The position numbers and the translations under genes were made by a program. Shown here piece by piece: positions 23,781-33,064 of a DNA stretch of 64,000 nucleotides. The stretch lies in assembly GCA_963781725.1 (NCBI GenBank), contig CAWAGV010000002.1, positions 2,232,001-2,296,000 on the forward strand. The letters run 5' to 3'. Every line of letters begins with the position of its first letter. The first letter of the stretch is position 1. Below the pieces are notes generated by a model. That model saw only the letters and a list, made by a program, of their open reading frames with translations, was not told the origin of the DNA and made no database searches. Source of the stretch: BOG-931 sp963781725. Lineage in GTDB: Bacteria > Pseudomonadota > Alphaproteobacteria > Rhizobiales > Xanthobacteraceae.

Positions 23781-25313
23781 TCAGGTTGCGGCTACGCTCT
23801 GCTTTTCGCGCCGCCGTTGTACCGAGGAGGGAATGCGCATTGCTTCGCGGTATTTCGCGACCGTGCGGCGTGCGATATCTATGCCGGATTCGCGCAGCTT
23901 CTCGACGATCGTATCGTCCGAAAGCACATCGGCCGGGGGTTCGGCGTCGATGAGTTGCTTGATGCGATGCCGCACGGCTTCCGCGGAATGCGCTTCGCCG
24001 CCGTGGGAAGCTGCAATCGCCGAAGTGAAAAAGTATTTGAGCTCGAAGATGCCGCGGGTGGTCGCCATGTATTTGTTGGCGGTGACGCGGGACACCGTCA
24101 ACTCGTGCATGCCGATGGCTTCGGCGACGGTCTTCAGGTTAAGCGGGCGCAGGTGCTCGACGCCGTTGGCAAAGAATGCGTCCTGCTGGCGGACGATCTC
24201 GTTCGAAACCTTGAGGATCGTGCGGGCGCGCTGATCGAGTGCGCGCACCAGCCACGTGGCGCTTTGCAGGCATTCGTTGAGATAGGACTTGTCGTTGTCG
24301 CGCCGCGCCGTTGCCGACACTTCCGAATAGTAGCTCTGGTTGACCAGAACCTTCGGCAGCGTGTCGGAGTTCAGTTCCACGATCCATGCTCCGTTGGAAG
24401 CCGGGCGGACAAACACATCGGGCACGATCGGCTGTACGACGGCTGAACCGAACGCATGACCCGGTTTGGGATTGAGCCTGCGGATTTCCGCGATCATGTC
24501 GGTGAGGTCTTCGTCGTTCACCTCGCAGATTTTCTTCAGCGCCGCGAAATCCCGCCGCGCCAGCAGATCAAGCCGTGTGATCAGCGCTTGCATCGCCGGG
24601 TCATAGCGATTTTGCTCCTTGAGCTGGATCGCAAGGCACTCGGCAAGATCCCGGGCACAGACGCCCGGCGGATCGAAGGTCTGTAAAATCCGCAGCACGC
24701 TTTCGATCTCGGTAATGCTGGTTCCGAGCTTCTCCGCCGCCGTGGCCAGGTCACCGCTGAGATAGCCGGCCTCATCCACCAGATCGATCAGGTATTGGCC
24801 GATCATGCGGTGAATCGGGTCCGTGATCGCCAGGGTGAGCTGTTCGCGCAGCCAGTCCGCGAGCGTCGTTTCGGCGGAGACGAACGCCTCGAGATTATAG
24901 TCTTCGCCGTTGCGGGCGCCCGAGCCGGTTCCGGCCCATTCCGAATAGCCGGCCGGGGCGTCGGAGGTGCGGGGACGGCTGGGCTCGCTGTCGTCGGGCG
25001 ACGTGTCGTCGAGGGCTTTATCGACCCGTTCCTTCTCGATGGCAGTCGGTTCCGGCTCGCGGGTTTCCCACCCGGCGGGATCATCAGCCGCTTTATCCTG
25101 GCTTTGCGAGCCATTGGCGGCGGCGGCGCCGACCGGCGCTTCGCCTTCGGCGGCGTTGTTGCGGTCGAGCAGGGGGTTGCGCTCCAGCTCGGCCTCGACG
25201 TAAGCGACGAGGTCAAGATTGGAGAGCTGCAGCAGCTTGATGGCCTGCATCAGCTGCGGCGTCATCACCAGAGCCTGGCTCTGCCGAAGCTGAAGTCGTT
25301 GCGAAAGTGCCAT
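23781..25313 (-). CDS. rpoN: RNA polymerase sigma-54 factor
   Basis: The 510-residue protein has the glutamine- and leucine-rich activator-interaction region I (LSQRLQLRQSQALVMTPQL), an acidic region II (about residues 50-130), core-binding domain, helix-turn-helix, and the RpoN box ARRTVAKYRE near residues 481-490. It directs transcription of nitrogen, C4-dicarboxylate and other genes from -24/-12 promoters. The ATG at 25313 matches the usual N-terminus. It lies between lptB and hpf in the conserved order. Confidence 0.96.
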   Translation of the reverse strand: MALSQRLQLRQSQALVMTPQLMQAIKLLQLSNLDLVAYVEAELERNPLLDRNNAAEGEAPVGAAAANGSQSQDKAADDPAGWETREPEPTAIEKERVDKALDDTSPDDSEPSRPRTSDAPAGYSEWAGTGSGARNGEDYNLEAFVSAETTLADWLREQLTLAITDPIHRMIGQYLIDLVDEAGYLSGDLATAAEKLGTSITEIESVLRILQTFDPPGVCARDLAECLAIQLKEQNRYDPAMQALITRLDLLARRDFAALKKICEVNDEDLTDMIAEIRRLNPKPGHAFGSAVVQPIVPDVFVRPASNGAWIVELNSDTLPKVLVNQSYYSEVSATARRDNDKSYLNECLQSATWLVRALDQRARTILKVSNEIVRQQDAFFANGVEHLRPLNLKTVAEAIGMHELTVSRVTANKYMATTRGIFELKYFFTSAIAASHGGEAHSAEAVRHRIKQLIDAEPPADVLSDDTIVEKLRESGIDIARRTVAKYREAMRIPSSVQRRREKQSVAAT

Positions 25314-25424
25314 GGATGGCGCTGAGTTGGTCCAATTCTTGCTTGTCAGGGCCTTGTACAGCAATGGGGCGGCGGTCGCCAGCCGATTTTTGCGGGCGGA
25401 CCACGAACCTGAAGGCAGGCAGCC

Positions 25425-26642
25425 TTAAAGCCGGAATTCCTCGCCCAGATAGAGCCGCCGGACATCGGGGTTGTTGACGATGTCGTCGGGGCGGCCCTCC
25501 ATCAGCACCGCGCCCGAATAGATGATGTAGGCCCGGTCGGTCAGACCGAGCGTCTCGCGCACGTTGTGATCGGTAATCAGCACACCGATACCGCGGTTGG
25601 TGAGGTGCCGCACCAGCGCCTGGATGTCGCCGACCGCGATCGGATCGATGCCGGCGAACGGCTCGTCGAGCAGCATGTAGCTTGGCCGTGTTGCCAGCGC
25701 CCGCGCGATCTCGACGCGGCGGCGCTCGCCGCCGGACAGTGCGATTGATGGAGTCTTGCGCAGGCGGGCAATGTTGAATTCGTCGAGCAGCGCATTGAGA
25801 TCGTGCTCGCGCCGCTTGGCGTCCGGCTCGGTGACTTCGAGCACGGCACGGATATTGTCCTCGACATTGAGGCCGCGAAAGATCGAAGCTTCCTGCGGCA
25901 GATAGCCGATGCCGAGCCGGGCGCGCTGGTACATCGGTAGCCTGGTGATATCCCGGCCATTCAGCTCGATGCGGCCTTTGTCGGCGCTGATGAGCCCGGT
26001 CGTCATGTAGAACACGGTTGTCTTCCCGGCGCCGTTCGGGCCGAGCAGTCCGACCGCTTCGCCTCTGCGCACATAGAGGCTGACGCCTTTCACCACCATG
26101 CGGCCAACGAAACTCTTTTCGATGCCATGGATTGAAAGCGTTCCCTTGCGTTCGTCAGGGACGGCGCCGTTGCCGTCGGTTCGCCGCCGCGGCCGCGAAA
26201 CCGGACGGGATGCGCGCTTGGATACCGGCGGCCGCGGGGGCTGGCGCTCAAGGGACCGCGGGACCTGCCGGTCCGGCTCATCGTATGGAAGTTGTTCCGG
26301 CGGCTCGTCCTGATGGTCCGGCTCGGGCTCCGGCCGGCGGAACGACCGTTCCTCGGTGTTGACCCTCTCGGCGGTCTTGACCCTTTCGGCGGTGCTGGCC
26401 TTTTCGGCGGTGCTGGCCTTTTCGGCGGTGCTGGCCCTTTCGGCGGTTCTAGCTCTTTCAGCAGTCAGGACCTTCTCGGCAGTCAGGATTTTCTCGGCCG
26501 GTGCGGCGGTACTGGCGATATCGACATAACTATTGCTGATCAGGCCGCCGATGGTCTCGAGTTCGATGGCGTCGCCCGCAGCGGCCGGAACAGGCTCGCC
26601 CGGCTGCTTGAAACGGCGGAGATATGAAAGAATATCGACCAC
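25425..26642 (-). CDS. lptB: LptB, LPS export ATPase with long N-terminal extension
   Basis: The 405-residue protein carries a typical LptB ATPase from about residue 168 (Walker A GPNGAGKT at 201-208, signature LSGGERRR, Walker B YMLLDEPFAGID and the switch His in LITDHNVRE). It powers lipopolysaccharide transport with LptFG and LptC. Normal LptB is about 240 residues. The extra 167 residues contain a hexad repeat and then a proline- and arginine-rich, probably disordered linker. The start is a GTG giving MVDILSYLRRF. lptA, the neighbouring upstream gene, supports the assignment. Confidence 0.93.
   Translation of the reverse strand: MVDILSYLRRFKQPGEPVPAAAGDAIELETIGGLISNSYVDIASTAAPAEKILTAEKVLTAERARTAERASTAEKASTAEKASTAERVKTAERVNTEERSFRRPEPEPDHQDEPPEQLPYDEPDRQVPRSLERQPPRPPVSKRASRPVSRPRRRTDGNGAVPDERKGTLSIHGIEKSFVGRMVVKGVSLYVRRGEAVGLLGPNGAGKTTVFYMTTGLISADKGRIELNGRDITRLPMYQRARLGIGYLPQEASIFRGLNVEDNIRAVLEVTEPDAKRREHDLNALLDEFNIARLRKTPSIALSGGERRRVEIARALATRPSYMLLDEPFAGIDPIAVGDIQALVRHLTNRGIGVLITDHNVRETLGLTDRAYIIYSGAVLMEGRPDDIVNNPDVRRLYLGEEFRL
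26340..26501 (-). repeat. 18-bp tandem repeat encoding hexads within lptB
   Basis: Nine 18-base units encode residues 48-101 of LptB with the pattern T-A-E-(K/R)-x-x, ending in a degenerate TEERSF. The middle units (TAERAS, TAEKAS, TAEKAS) are nearly identical at DNA level, a signature of recent slippage expansion. Confidence 0.85.
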
Positions 26643-26737
26643 GCTGATTTCGAACCTTCACCGAATCGCCGAAGAAAGGCGTTCAATATGGGGGGAGTTT
26701 AACCGATTTCCGGCAGCGATAGTGAACGGGCCTGTTG

Positions 26738-27367
26738 CTAGTTCGCTCGTCCGGGGCCGATGGTCATCATGTTTCCCGGCCCGCCATTCTGGTTCTTGCT
26801 CGGCAGGATCAGTGCCCGTACACGGCCTGGCGCCGCGCCGCCGCCTTCGCTGCTCAACACGCGTGCATTGCCGGTGACCGTATCGACGACGACACGCTCG
26901 CCGTGGATCACGTTCTCGCCCTGGCTGACCACGACATTGCCGGTGAGCGTAATCGTCTTGGCTTGCAGGTCGTAGACGCCGAGGTCGCCGCTCGCCTTTT
27001 GGTCTTTTGTTATGACGGTAACGCCGCCGCGGGCTTCGATGCGGCGAATGTCTTGCGCGCCTTTCGGTCCCGGCGCGACAGAAGTCGGCTTTGTGCCGGT
27101 AGCGCCATTTTGAGCAATGCCGACCTCGTGTCCGTAAAAGACAACGAGCGATTGGCACTTCATCGTCGTATCGCCCTGGACGACCTGTACATTGCCCGCG
27201 AAGGTCGCGGTCTTGTTCTTGTCGTGCACTTCAAGCGAGGCGGCTTCGATCTGAACCGGCTGATCCTGATTCTGTCCCAGGCTGTTCGGCATCAGCCCTT
27301 GCGCCGCGGCGATGCCCGGCAAAAAACATGCGGCGATGCCAACCCAGAGCGGCAATCGAGACTTCAC
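26738..27367 (-). CDS. lptA: LptA, periplasmic LPS transport protein
   Basis: The 209-residue protein has a signal peptide (MKSRLPLWVGIAACFLPGIAAAQ) and an OstA-like beta-jellyroll: QPVQIEAASLEVHDKNKTATFAGNV, then repeating strands ending GNARVLSSEGG. LptA forms the bridge that carries lipopolysaccharide across the periplasm. Its start overlaps the lptC stop by four bases, and lptB follows downstream. Confidence 0.92.
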   Translation of the reverse strand: MKSRLPLWVGIAACFLPGIAAAQGLMPNSLGQNQDQPVQIEAASLEVHDKNKTATFAGNVQVVQGDTTMKCQSLVVFYGHEVGIAQNGATGTKPTSVAPGPKGAQDIRRIEARGGVTVITKDQKASGDLGVYDLQAKTITLTGNVVVSQGENVIHGERVVVDTVTGNARVLSSEGGGAAPGRVRALILPSKNQNGGPGNMMTIGPGRAN

Positions 27368-28056
27368 TGTGTTTTCGCCTTGTCGGTGTCCTTGTCCTGC
27401 TGAAGGACCATCGTGACACCTTCAAACCGGATCGTGTCGCCTTTTTCGGTGATCTCCATCCGCTGGCCGTTGAGCGTGCCGTTGAGCAGTTTCACCTTCA
27501 CCGGTTTGTTGGAAACGACGTTGCCGCTCTTCATGTCGACGACCGCTTCGGTGAGACGCGCGGCGTAGCCGGTGGAAGAGACCAGCGCGATGTTGTCGTT
27601 CAGGGTCAGCATATTGCCCTTCATGTCGTAAATGCCCGCGGGCGCGGTCATTTCCACCGTGCTTTTGTCAGCCATGCCCATTTTGGCGTGGATCTGATCC
27701 AGTTCGACGAGGTCCGGCTTCGTGATGTCCTGCGCCGCGGCGTTGGCAGTGAATTCATAAGGGCGCGCATCATTGGTGTAGCCGGTAAGCTTCGGCGCCT
27801 GCATGGTGATTTTTGTGCCTTTGATCACGAGCTTGCCGAGTTCACCCGGTAATCGGATCTCGCCAAGCGAGGGCAGATAGTTCGCAGCGACCACGCACAG
27901 CAGGACGGTCGCAATAATCGCCAGCACGCCGGCTCGCATCCAGCGCACATTCCGGCTGTGCCGGAGCGCCATGCGATACTTCCGTTCGGTATCGACGCCA
28001 GCGCCGGACAGGGACGCGGAATCCCCTATAGAATCGGTCGAGTAGGTTGTGGTCAC
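27364..28056 (-). CDS. lptC: LptC, inner-membrane LPS transport protein
   Basis: The 230-residue protein has a cytoplasmic N-terminus, one membrane anchor (residues about 41-62, AGVLAIIATVLLCVVAANYL) and a periplasmic beta-jellyroll domain (GTKITMQAPKLTGYTNDARPY). It receives LPS from LptBFG and passes it to LptA. It is the first lpt gene of the block; the promoter is probably in 28057-28252. Confidence 0.9.
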   Translation of the reverse strand: MTTTYSTDSIGDSASLSGAGVDTERKYRMALRHSRNVRWMRAGVLAIIATVLLCVVAANYLPSLGEIRLPGELGKLVIKGTKITMQAPKLTGYTNDARPYEFTANAAAQDITKPDLVELDQIHAKMGMADKSTVEMTAPAGIYDMKGNMLTLNDNIALVSSTGYAARLTEAVVDMKSGNVVSNKPVKVKLLNGTLNGQRMEITEKGDTIRFEGVTMVLQQDKDTDKAKTQ

Positions 28057-28118
28057 GCGAGGACCCTCTAAAGCAGTCGCTCCGATTCGGCTCGGATATC
28101 AGCTTATTTCAGCCAAGG

Positions 28119-28149
28119 CGACCGCCAACACTTCCGACCGCCAACACTT
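28119..28149. repeat. short direct repeat upstream of lptC
   Basis: The 15-base unit CGACCGCCAACACTT occurs twice at 28119-28133 and 28135-28149 with one base between. The rest of the 196-base gap between lptC and the RNase D-like gene shows no gene. The repeat could be a binding site or chance slippage. Confidence 0.6.
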
Positions 28150-28252
28150 GCCCTGGGAGACTCGCCGATGAATATGGCCCGGGCAGGGCTGACTTTTCCT
28201 AATATTTGCAGTGGCTTACTTGATTTTCGGCTGTCGAAGCCGGCAACTGCAC

Positions 28253-28867
28253 TTAGGAATGCGCGAAAATGTCATCGGCGGCGAAGCCGGCCAGGTCGAG
28301 GCGTGTTCGCTCCGGCAGGAAGCGGAAACAGGCGGCGGCAAGTTCCGAGCGGCCTTCCCGCGCCAACATGGCGTCAAGCCTGTCCTTGAGCGCATGCAGA
28401 TGGGTGACGTCGGAGGCGGCGTAAGCGACCTGCGCGTCGGTCAAGTCACCCGCGCCCCAATCGGAGCTTTGCTGCTGCTTGGAAATTTCCTGTCCCAGGA
28501 TTTCGCGCACGAGATCCTTCAAGCCGTGCTTGTCGGTATAGGTCCGGCTCAGGCGTGACGCGATCTTGGTGCAATAGACCGGCTCCGGCATCACGCCGAA
28601 TGCTTTGTACAGCATGCCGAGATCGAAACGCGCGAAGTGGAAGATCTTGAGCAGGCTCTTGTCCGCAAGCAGCCGTTTAAGGTTGGGCGCATCCTTGGCG
28701 TGCGGCGGGATTTGCACGATGTCCGCCGAGCCGTCACCCGGGGAAAGCTGGACAACACAGAGCCGGTCACGGGCGAGATCGAGACCCATCGTCTCGGTAT
28801 CGATCGCCACCGCGCCTTTGTAGCGCGCGATGTCCGGTAGATCGCCGAGGTGCAGCCGGGTGGTCAT
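28253..28867 (-). CDS. RNase D-like 3'-5' exonuclease
   Basis: The 204-residue protein consists of a DEDDy exonuclease domain only: D23 and E25 in AIDTETMGLD, the aspartate in FHFARFDLGML, and the tyrosine/aspartate pair in VAYAASDVTHL. True RNase D has additional HRDC domains, which are missing here. Such short forms are common in Alphaproteobacteria and probably trim structured RNA ends. It reads away from the tRNA-Leu gene on the same strand. Confidence 0.9.
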   Translation of the reverse strand: MTTRLHLGDLPDIARYKGAVAIDTETMGLDLARDRLCVVQLSPGDGSADIVQIPPHAKDAPNLKRLLADKSLLKIFHFARFDLGMLYKAFGVMPEPVYCTKIASRLSRTYTDKHGLKDLVREILGQEISKQQQSSDWGAGDLTDAQVAYAASDVTHLHALKDRLDAMLAREGRSELAAACFRFLPERTRLDLAGFAADDIFAHS

Positions 28868-28985
28868 GCGCTGCCCTCAATATCGGAGTCGCCAAGTCGC
28901 GTCAAAAGTCGCGTCAAAAGGACAGCAGCCGCAGCGGCATTGCGGGGCACGATAAAACCGAGATCAAATCTGATTGGGAAGCGTG

Positions 28986-29070
<85 letters not shown>

Positions 29071-29196
29071 GCCCGGTTGGGCAATGCCGGGATAGGTACG
29101 GAGCGGTTGACGCCTTGTCAATCGAATGGCCGGGGCCCCTGTCGGGCCGCGAACGGCTATAAAAGCCGTGGAAAAGCTCGCGTTGGGGAGTTGCCC

Positions 29197-29961
29197 GTGA
29201 ACCGATTTGATCTGACCGGCCGGGTCGCCATTGTCACCGGCGGCAACGGCGGACTTGGTCTCGGAATGGCGCGCGGCCTGGCCGAAGCCGGGGCAACGGT
29301 TGCGATTGCGGCGCGCGATGAAGCCAAAGGGCAGGCGGCGATCGAGGAACTGAATGCCGCCGGCTTTCGCTGCAGGTTCTATCCGCTGCAAGCGGCATCA
29401 TCGGCTTCCTGCAAAAGCATGGTCGAGCATGTCGTCGGCGATTTCGGCCGTTGCGATATTCTCATCAACAATGCCGGCACAACGATACGCAAGCGGCCGG
29501 AGCTGCTATCGGAAGATGACTGGCGCGAAGTGCTTGATGTGAACCTCGGCGGCGCCTTGTTTTGCGCGCAAGCCGTCTATCCGCACATGAAGGCCGAGCG
29601 CCGTGGAAAAATACTCAACATCGGATCGATGTATTCGATATTCGGCGGACCGGTTGTAACGGCTTATGCCGCGAGCAAGGGAGGCATCGTGCAATTGACG
29701 CGTTCGCTCGCTTGCGCATGGGCGGCGGACAATATCCAGGTCAATGCGATCCTGCCCGGCTGGCTCAACACCGACCTGACCCGCGGCGCGCGTGAGCAAA
29801 TCGCGGGCCTTCATGACGCGGTCTTGTCACGAACGCCGGCAGGCCGCTGGGGAGAACCCGACGACATGGCCGGAACAGCGGTGTTTTTCTCGAGTGCCGC
29901 CTCGGACTTCGTGACCGGCGCCACGCTTGCCGTTGACGGCGGATATTCCGCACGGGGCTGA
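29197..29961 (+). CDS. short-chain dehydrogenase/reductase
   Basis: The 254-residue classical SDR has the nucleotide-binding TGGNGGLG near residue 16, NNAG in LINNAGTT, and the catalytic Ser-Tyr-Lys set (IGSMYS then YAASKGG). The C-terminal LAVDGGYSARG is typical of 3-ketoacyl or gluconate 5-dehydrogenase-like members. A GTG at 29197 with GGGGAG six bases before is the best start; the frame opens earlier, at 29077. Substrate not predictable. Confidence 0.9.
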   Translation: MNRFDLTGRVAIVTGGNGGLGLGMARGLAEAGATVAIAARDEAKGQAAIEELNAAGFRCRFYPLQAASSASCKSMVEHVVGDFGRCDILINNAGTTIRKRPELLSEDDWREVLDVNLGGALFCAQAVYPHMKAERRGKILNIGSMYSIFGGPVVTAYAASKGGIVQLTRSLACAWAADNIQVNAILPGWLNTDLTRGAREQIAGLHDAVLSRTPAGRWGEPDDMAGTAVFFSSAASDFVTGATLAVDGGYSARG

Positions 29962-30016
29962 TTTTTGCCGACGGTCGATCTGTACAGGGCAGGGGCGATC
30001 TTGTATCCCCGCGACG

Positions 30017-30988
30017 ATGGCTCTGAAGGATAAATCCGAGACCCTTGTCACCGTCTTCGGCGGCTCCGGATTCCTCGGCCGCCATGTGGTTCGGGCGCTG
30101 GCACAGCAGCAATACCGCATCCGCGTCGCGGTGCGCCGGCCCGAACTTTGCGGCCATCTGCGGCCGATGGGCCGGGTCGGGCAAATTCATGCCGTTCAGG
30201 CCAATCTGCGTTATCCGGATTCGGTCACGGCGGCGGTGCGCGATGCCGATGTGGTCATCAATCTGGTCGGCATCCTGTTCGAACGCGGCCGTCAGCAGTT
30301 CGACGCGGTGCACGTGACCGGCGCCGAAGCGGCGGCGCTCGCCGCCAAAGCCGTGGGCGCGAACCTGGTGCATGTTTCCGCGATCGGCGCCAACGAAAAC
30401 GCGGCGTCGTCTTACGCCCGGTCAAAAGCGGAAGGCGAAAAGCGGGTGCTGGCGGCAGTGCCGGGTGCGACCATCGTGCGGCCGTCGATTGTGTTCGGCC
30501 CGGAAGATGACTTCTTCAACCGCTTCGCGGCGCTGGCGCGGCTGGCCCCGGCCTTGCCGCTTCCCGGCGGCGGCCATACCCGCTTTCAGCCGGTTTTCGT
30601 CGGCGACGTCGCGGCCGCGATCGCCAAAGCGGTTGATGGCGGCACCAAGCCCGGCGCGGCCTACGAGCTTGGTGGACCGAACGTGCGCACGTTCAAGGAG
30701 CTGATGGAGTTTACCCTGGCGACTATTCATCGCCGGCGGCTCCTTGTTCCGCTGCCGTTTGGCCTGATGAAATTGAACGCGATGGTTTTGCAGTTCGCGC
30801 CGAAGCCGCCGATCACGCCCGATCAGGTCGAACTGCTCAAGAACGACAACGTCGTGTCCGAAGCGGCACGGCATGACGGACGCACGCTGGAAGCGCTCGG
30901 TATTATTCCGGAGTCGATGGAGGCGATCGTGCCGTCCTACCTCTGGCGGTTCCGCAAAGCCGGACAGTTCGACGCGCGCATGGTATAG
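30017..30988 (+). CDS. NDUFA9-like NAD(P)-binding SDR family protein
   Basis: The 323-residue atypical/extended SDR has an N-terminal VTVFGGSGFLGRHVVRAL nucleotide site and FVGDVAAAIAKAV in the middle. It matches the complex I NDUFA9 subunit family, which in Alphaproteobacteria is often called a complex I accessory or NAD-dependent epimerase. It probably binds NADPH without strong catalytic activity. It follows the SDR gene by 55 bases. Confidence 0.85.
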   Translation: MALKDKSETLVTVFGGSGFLGRHVVRALAQQQYRIRVAVRRPELCGHLRPMGRVGQIHAVQANLRYPDSVTAAVRDADVVINLVGILFERGRQQFDAVHVTGAEAAALAAKAVGANLVHVSAIGANENAASSYARSKAEGEKRVLAAVPGATIVRPSIVFGPEDDFFNRFAALARLAPALPLPGGGHTRFQPVFVGDVAAAIAKAVDGGTKPGAAYELGGPNVRTFKELMEFTLATIHRRRLLVPLPFGLMKLNAMVLQFAPKPPITPDQVELLKNDNVVSEAARHDGRTLEALGIIPESMEAIVPSYLWRFRKAGQFDARMV

Positions 30989-31026
30989 CGGCCGTGGTGT
31001 CACACGGCCGAAACACCGAAGGCTTA

Positions 31027-31248
31027 TCAAGCTTCGTATTTGAACGAAAGCGCGACGCGGGTCCGAAACGCCAGAACCTTGCCGTTCTCTACCCTCATGT
31101 CCATCTTGGTGACTTCGGCCACGCGCAGATCGCGCAACGATCCGGCGGCAGTTTCGACGGCGCGCCGGCCGGCGTCCTCCCATGATTTTTCGCTGACGCC
31201 GACGACATCGACAACCCGGTAAACGCTATCCGTTTGTTTCTTCGCCAT
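31027..31248 (-). CDS. dodecin-family flavin-binding protein
   Basis: The 73-residue protein matches dodecin over its length (SVYRVVDVVGVSEKSWEDAGRRAVE and a strand-rich end KVLAFRTRVALSFKYEA). Dodecins form hollow dodecamers that store riboflavin or FMN. The ATG at 31248 has a GGAGG site and gives the normal family length. It is monocistronic and convergent with the preceding gene. Confidence 0.92.
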   Translation of the reverse strand: MAKKQTDSVYRVVDVVGVSEKSWEDAGRRAVETAAGSLRDLRVAEVTKMDMRVENGKVLAFRTRVALSFKYEA

Positions 31249-31331
31249 TGAAGCGATCCTCCCTAAGCTGATAAAGCGCGCGCGGCCGTTGCCGCTACGC
31301 AAGCTCATTTTAGCTCAGACCGAGGGTCGAT

Positions 31332-32138
31332 TCACATCCCCATAGCCAGCGCGATCAGTCCAAGCGTGCCGACGATAATCCGCCACCACGCGAACAGCGC
31401 GAAGCCGTGCTGCGCGACATAGCCGAGCAGCCACTTCACGACGATCCAGCCGCAGATGAACGATACGGCAAAGCCGACGGCAATGATCTCGAGGTTGCTG
31501 CCGGCGAGTTCATGGCGGTCCTTGAACGCTTCGAATGCAAACGCGCCGACCATGGTCGGCATCGCCAGCCAGAACGAGAATTCCGTCGCGGCGCGCTTGT
31601 CGGCACCGAACAGCATCGCGGCGACGATGGAAGCGCCCGAACGCGACACGCCGGGGATCATCGACAGGCATTGCACGACGCCGATGCCGAGATACATCGG
31701 CAGCGTGAATTTTTGCGCATCGTGATAGCGCGGCTTGAGATCGAGGCGGTCGATCCACAGCAGCACGACACCGCCGATCACCAGCATGATGCAGACGATC
31801 CAGACGTTGAACAACACGCTTTTGATGAAGCCGTAGGCCAGCGCACCAAGCACCATCGCCGGAAGGAACGCCACCAGCACGCCGATGATGAAGCGCTGCG
31901 CCTGCGGATCGTTGAACATGCCGAGGAACAGCTTCCACAGCCGGCCGAAATAAATCGACAGCAGGGCCAGGATCGCGCCAAGCTGGATCAGGACATCGAA
32001 GGACTTTCCGAAAAACTCGTCGTCAAAGCCGAAGAAGTGGCCGACCAGAAGCAGGTGCCCGGTCGAGGAAACCGGAATGAACTCGGTCAGGCCTTCGACG
32101 ATGCCGAGGAAGATGGCCTTGATCACATCCAGCGTCAT
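31332..32138 (-). CDS. uppP: undecaprenyl-diphosphatase UppP (BacA)
   Basis: The 268-residue polytopic membrane protein has both conserved motifs: EGLTEFIPVSSTGHLLL near residue 17 and MIPGVSRSGASIV near residue 155. It recycles the lipid carrier for peptidoglycan and polysaccharide synthesis, and members confer bacitracin tolerance. The ATG at 32138 follows a GGAG site; the frame is open upstream to 32204 without support. Confidence 0.96.
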   Translation of the reverse strand: MTLDVIKAIFLGIVEGLTEFIPVSSTGHLLLVGHFFGFDDEFFGKSFDVLIQLGAILALLSIYFGRLWKLFLGMFNDPQAQRFIIGVLVAFLPAMVLGALAYGFIKSVLFNVWIVCIMLVIGGVVLLWIDRLDLKPRYHDAQKFTLPMYLGIGVVQCLSMIPGVSRSGASIVAAMLFGADKRAATEFSFWLAMPTMVGAFAFEAFKDRHELAGSNLEIIAVGFAVSFICGWIVVKWLLGYVAQHGFALFAWWRIIVGTLGLIALAMGM

Positions 32139-32362
32139 GATGAGCTCCGTGGCGAGGTAACGGAACACAGGCGCACCGGGCGCCCGGACCGGTAGGGTTG
32201 GCAAGATGGTTACGCCACAGTTTGGCGCGGCACAGGTTTGCTTGCGGCGTGGCGTCGCCTATAAGGTGCGAATCGTTGGAATCACGTCCCGACTGCTCGC
32301 TGCTATAGCCGTCCGGTTCCTCGCTCACAAGACGATCCAATAGGTCAGGTTGGCACTTCGCG

Positions 32363-33064
32363 ATGAATGGAATGCTGACGCTGTTTCATCATCCGTTTTG
32401 CCCGCACTCCCGCTTTATCCGGCTCGTGTCCGAAGAACTCGGACTCGAACTGCGTCTGGCCGAGGAGCGGACCTGGGAGCGGCGGCCGGATTTTCTCAAG
32501 CTCAATCCCGCCGGTACGACGCCCGTGCTCGTGGAAGAGGCCGCTCCGCCGGTTCCGGGTGCGGCGGTCATCGCCGAATACCTCAGCGATACGCGGGGCG
32601 ACAGGCTTGCGGAACTCCGCCTGATGCCGCGCGATCCGGGAACGCGGGTCGAAATCCGCCGCCTGATGAACTGGTTCAACGACAAATTCTTCGAAGAGGC
32701 CAGCGGACCGCTGGTGATGGAGCGCATCTACAAGCGCTATATCCCGGAGAATGCCGGCGGCGGCCCGCCGAATACCGATGCGATGCGTGCTGCGCGCAGC
32801 AATATTCGCTACCATCTAGCCTATATCGGCTGGCTGGTTCGTACCCGTGACTGGCTCGCCGGCGACAACCTGACTTATGCCGATCTGGCGGCGGCAGCGC
32901 ATTTGTCCGCCATCGATTACCTGGGCGATGTGCCGTGGGACGCAGACGAGACGGCGAAGAACTGGTACGCGAGGATAAAATCGCGACCGTCGTTTCGCGT
33001 GTTGCTCGCCGAGACGCTGCCCGGCCTGCCGCCGTCGCCGAGCTACGTCGACCTCGATTTCTGA
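32363..33064 (+). CDS. glutathione S-transferase family protein
   Basis: The 233-residue protein has a thioredoxin-like N-terminal domain starting MLTLFHHPFCPHSRFIRLV, with FCPHS in the position of a catalytic cysteine, and NPAGTTPVLVEE with the cis-proline. An all-helical C-terminal domain contains LTYADLAAAAHLSAIDYLG, the conserved N-capping region. It is probably a thiol transferase or omega/beta-like GST. Its stop codon overlaps the probable start of queG. Confidence 0.9.
   Translation: MNGMLTLFHHPFCPHSRFIRLVSEELGLELRLAEERTWERRPDFLKLNPAGTTPVLVEEAAPPVPGAAVIAEYLSDTRGDRLAELRLMPRDPGTRVEIRRLMNWFNDKFFEEASGPLVMERIYKRYIPENAGGGPPNTDAMRAARSNIRYHLAYIGWLVRTRDWLAGDNLTYADLAAAAHLSAIDYLGDVPWDADETAKNWYARIKSRPSFRVLLAETLPGLPPSPSYVDLDF

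Noticed and set aside
30989..31010. Hairpin CGGCCGTG / CACGGCCG after the NDUFA9-like gene
   Set aside because: The stem is good but no T run follows, so I do not call it an intrinsic terminator.
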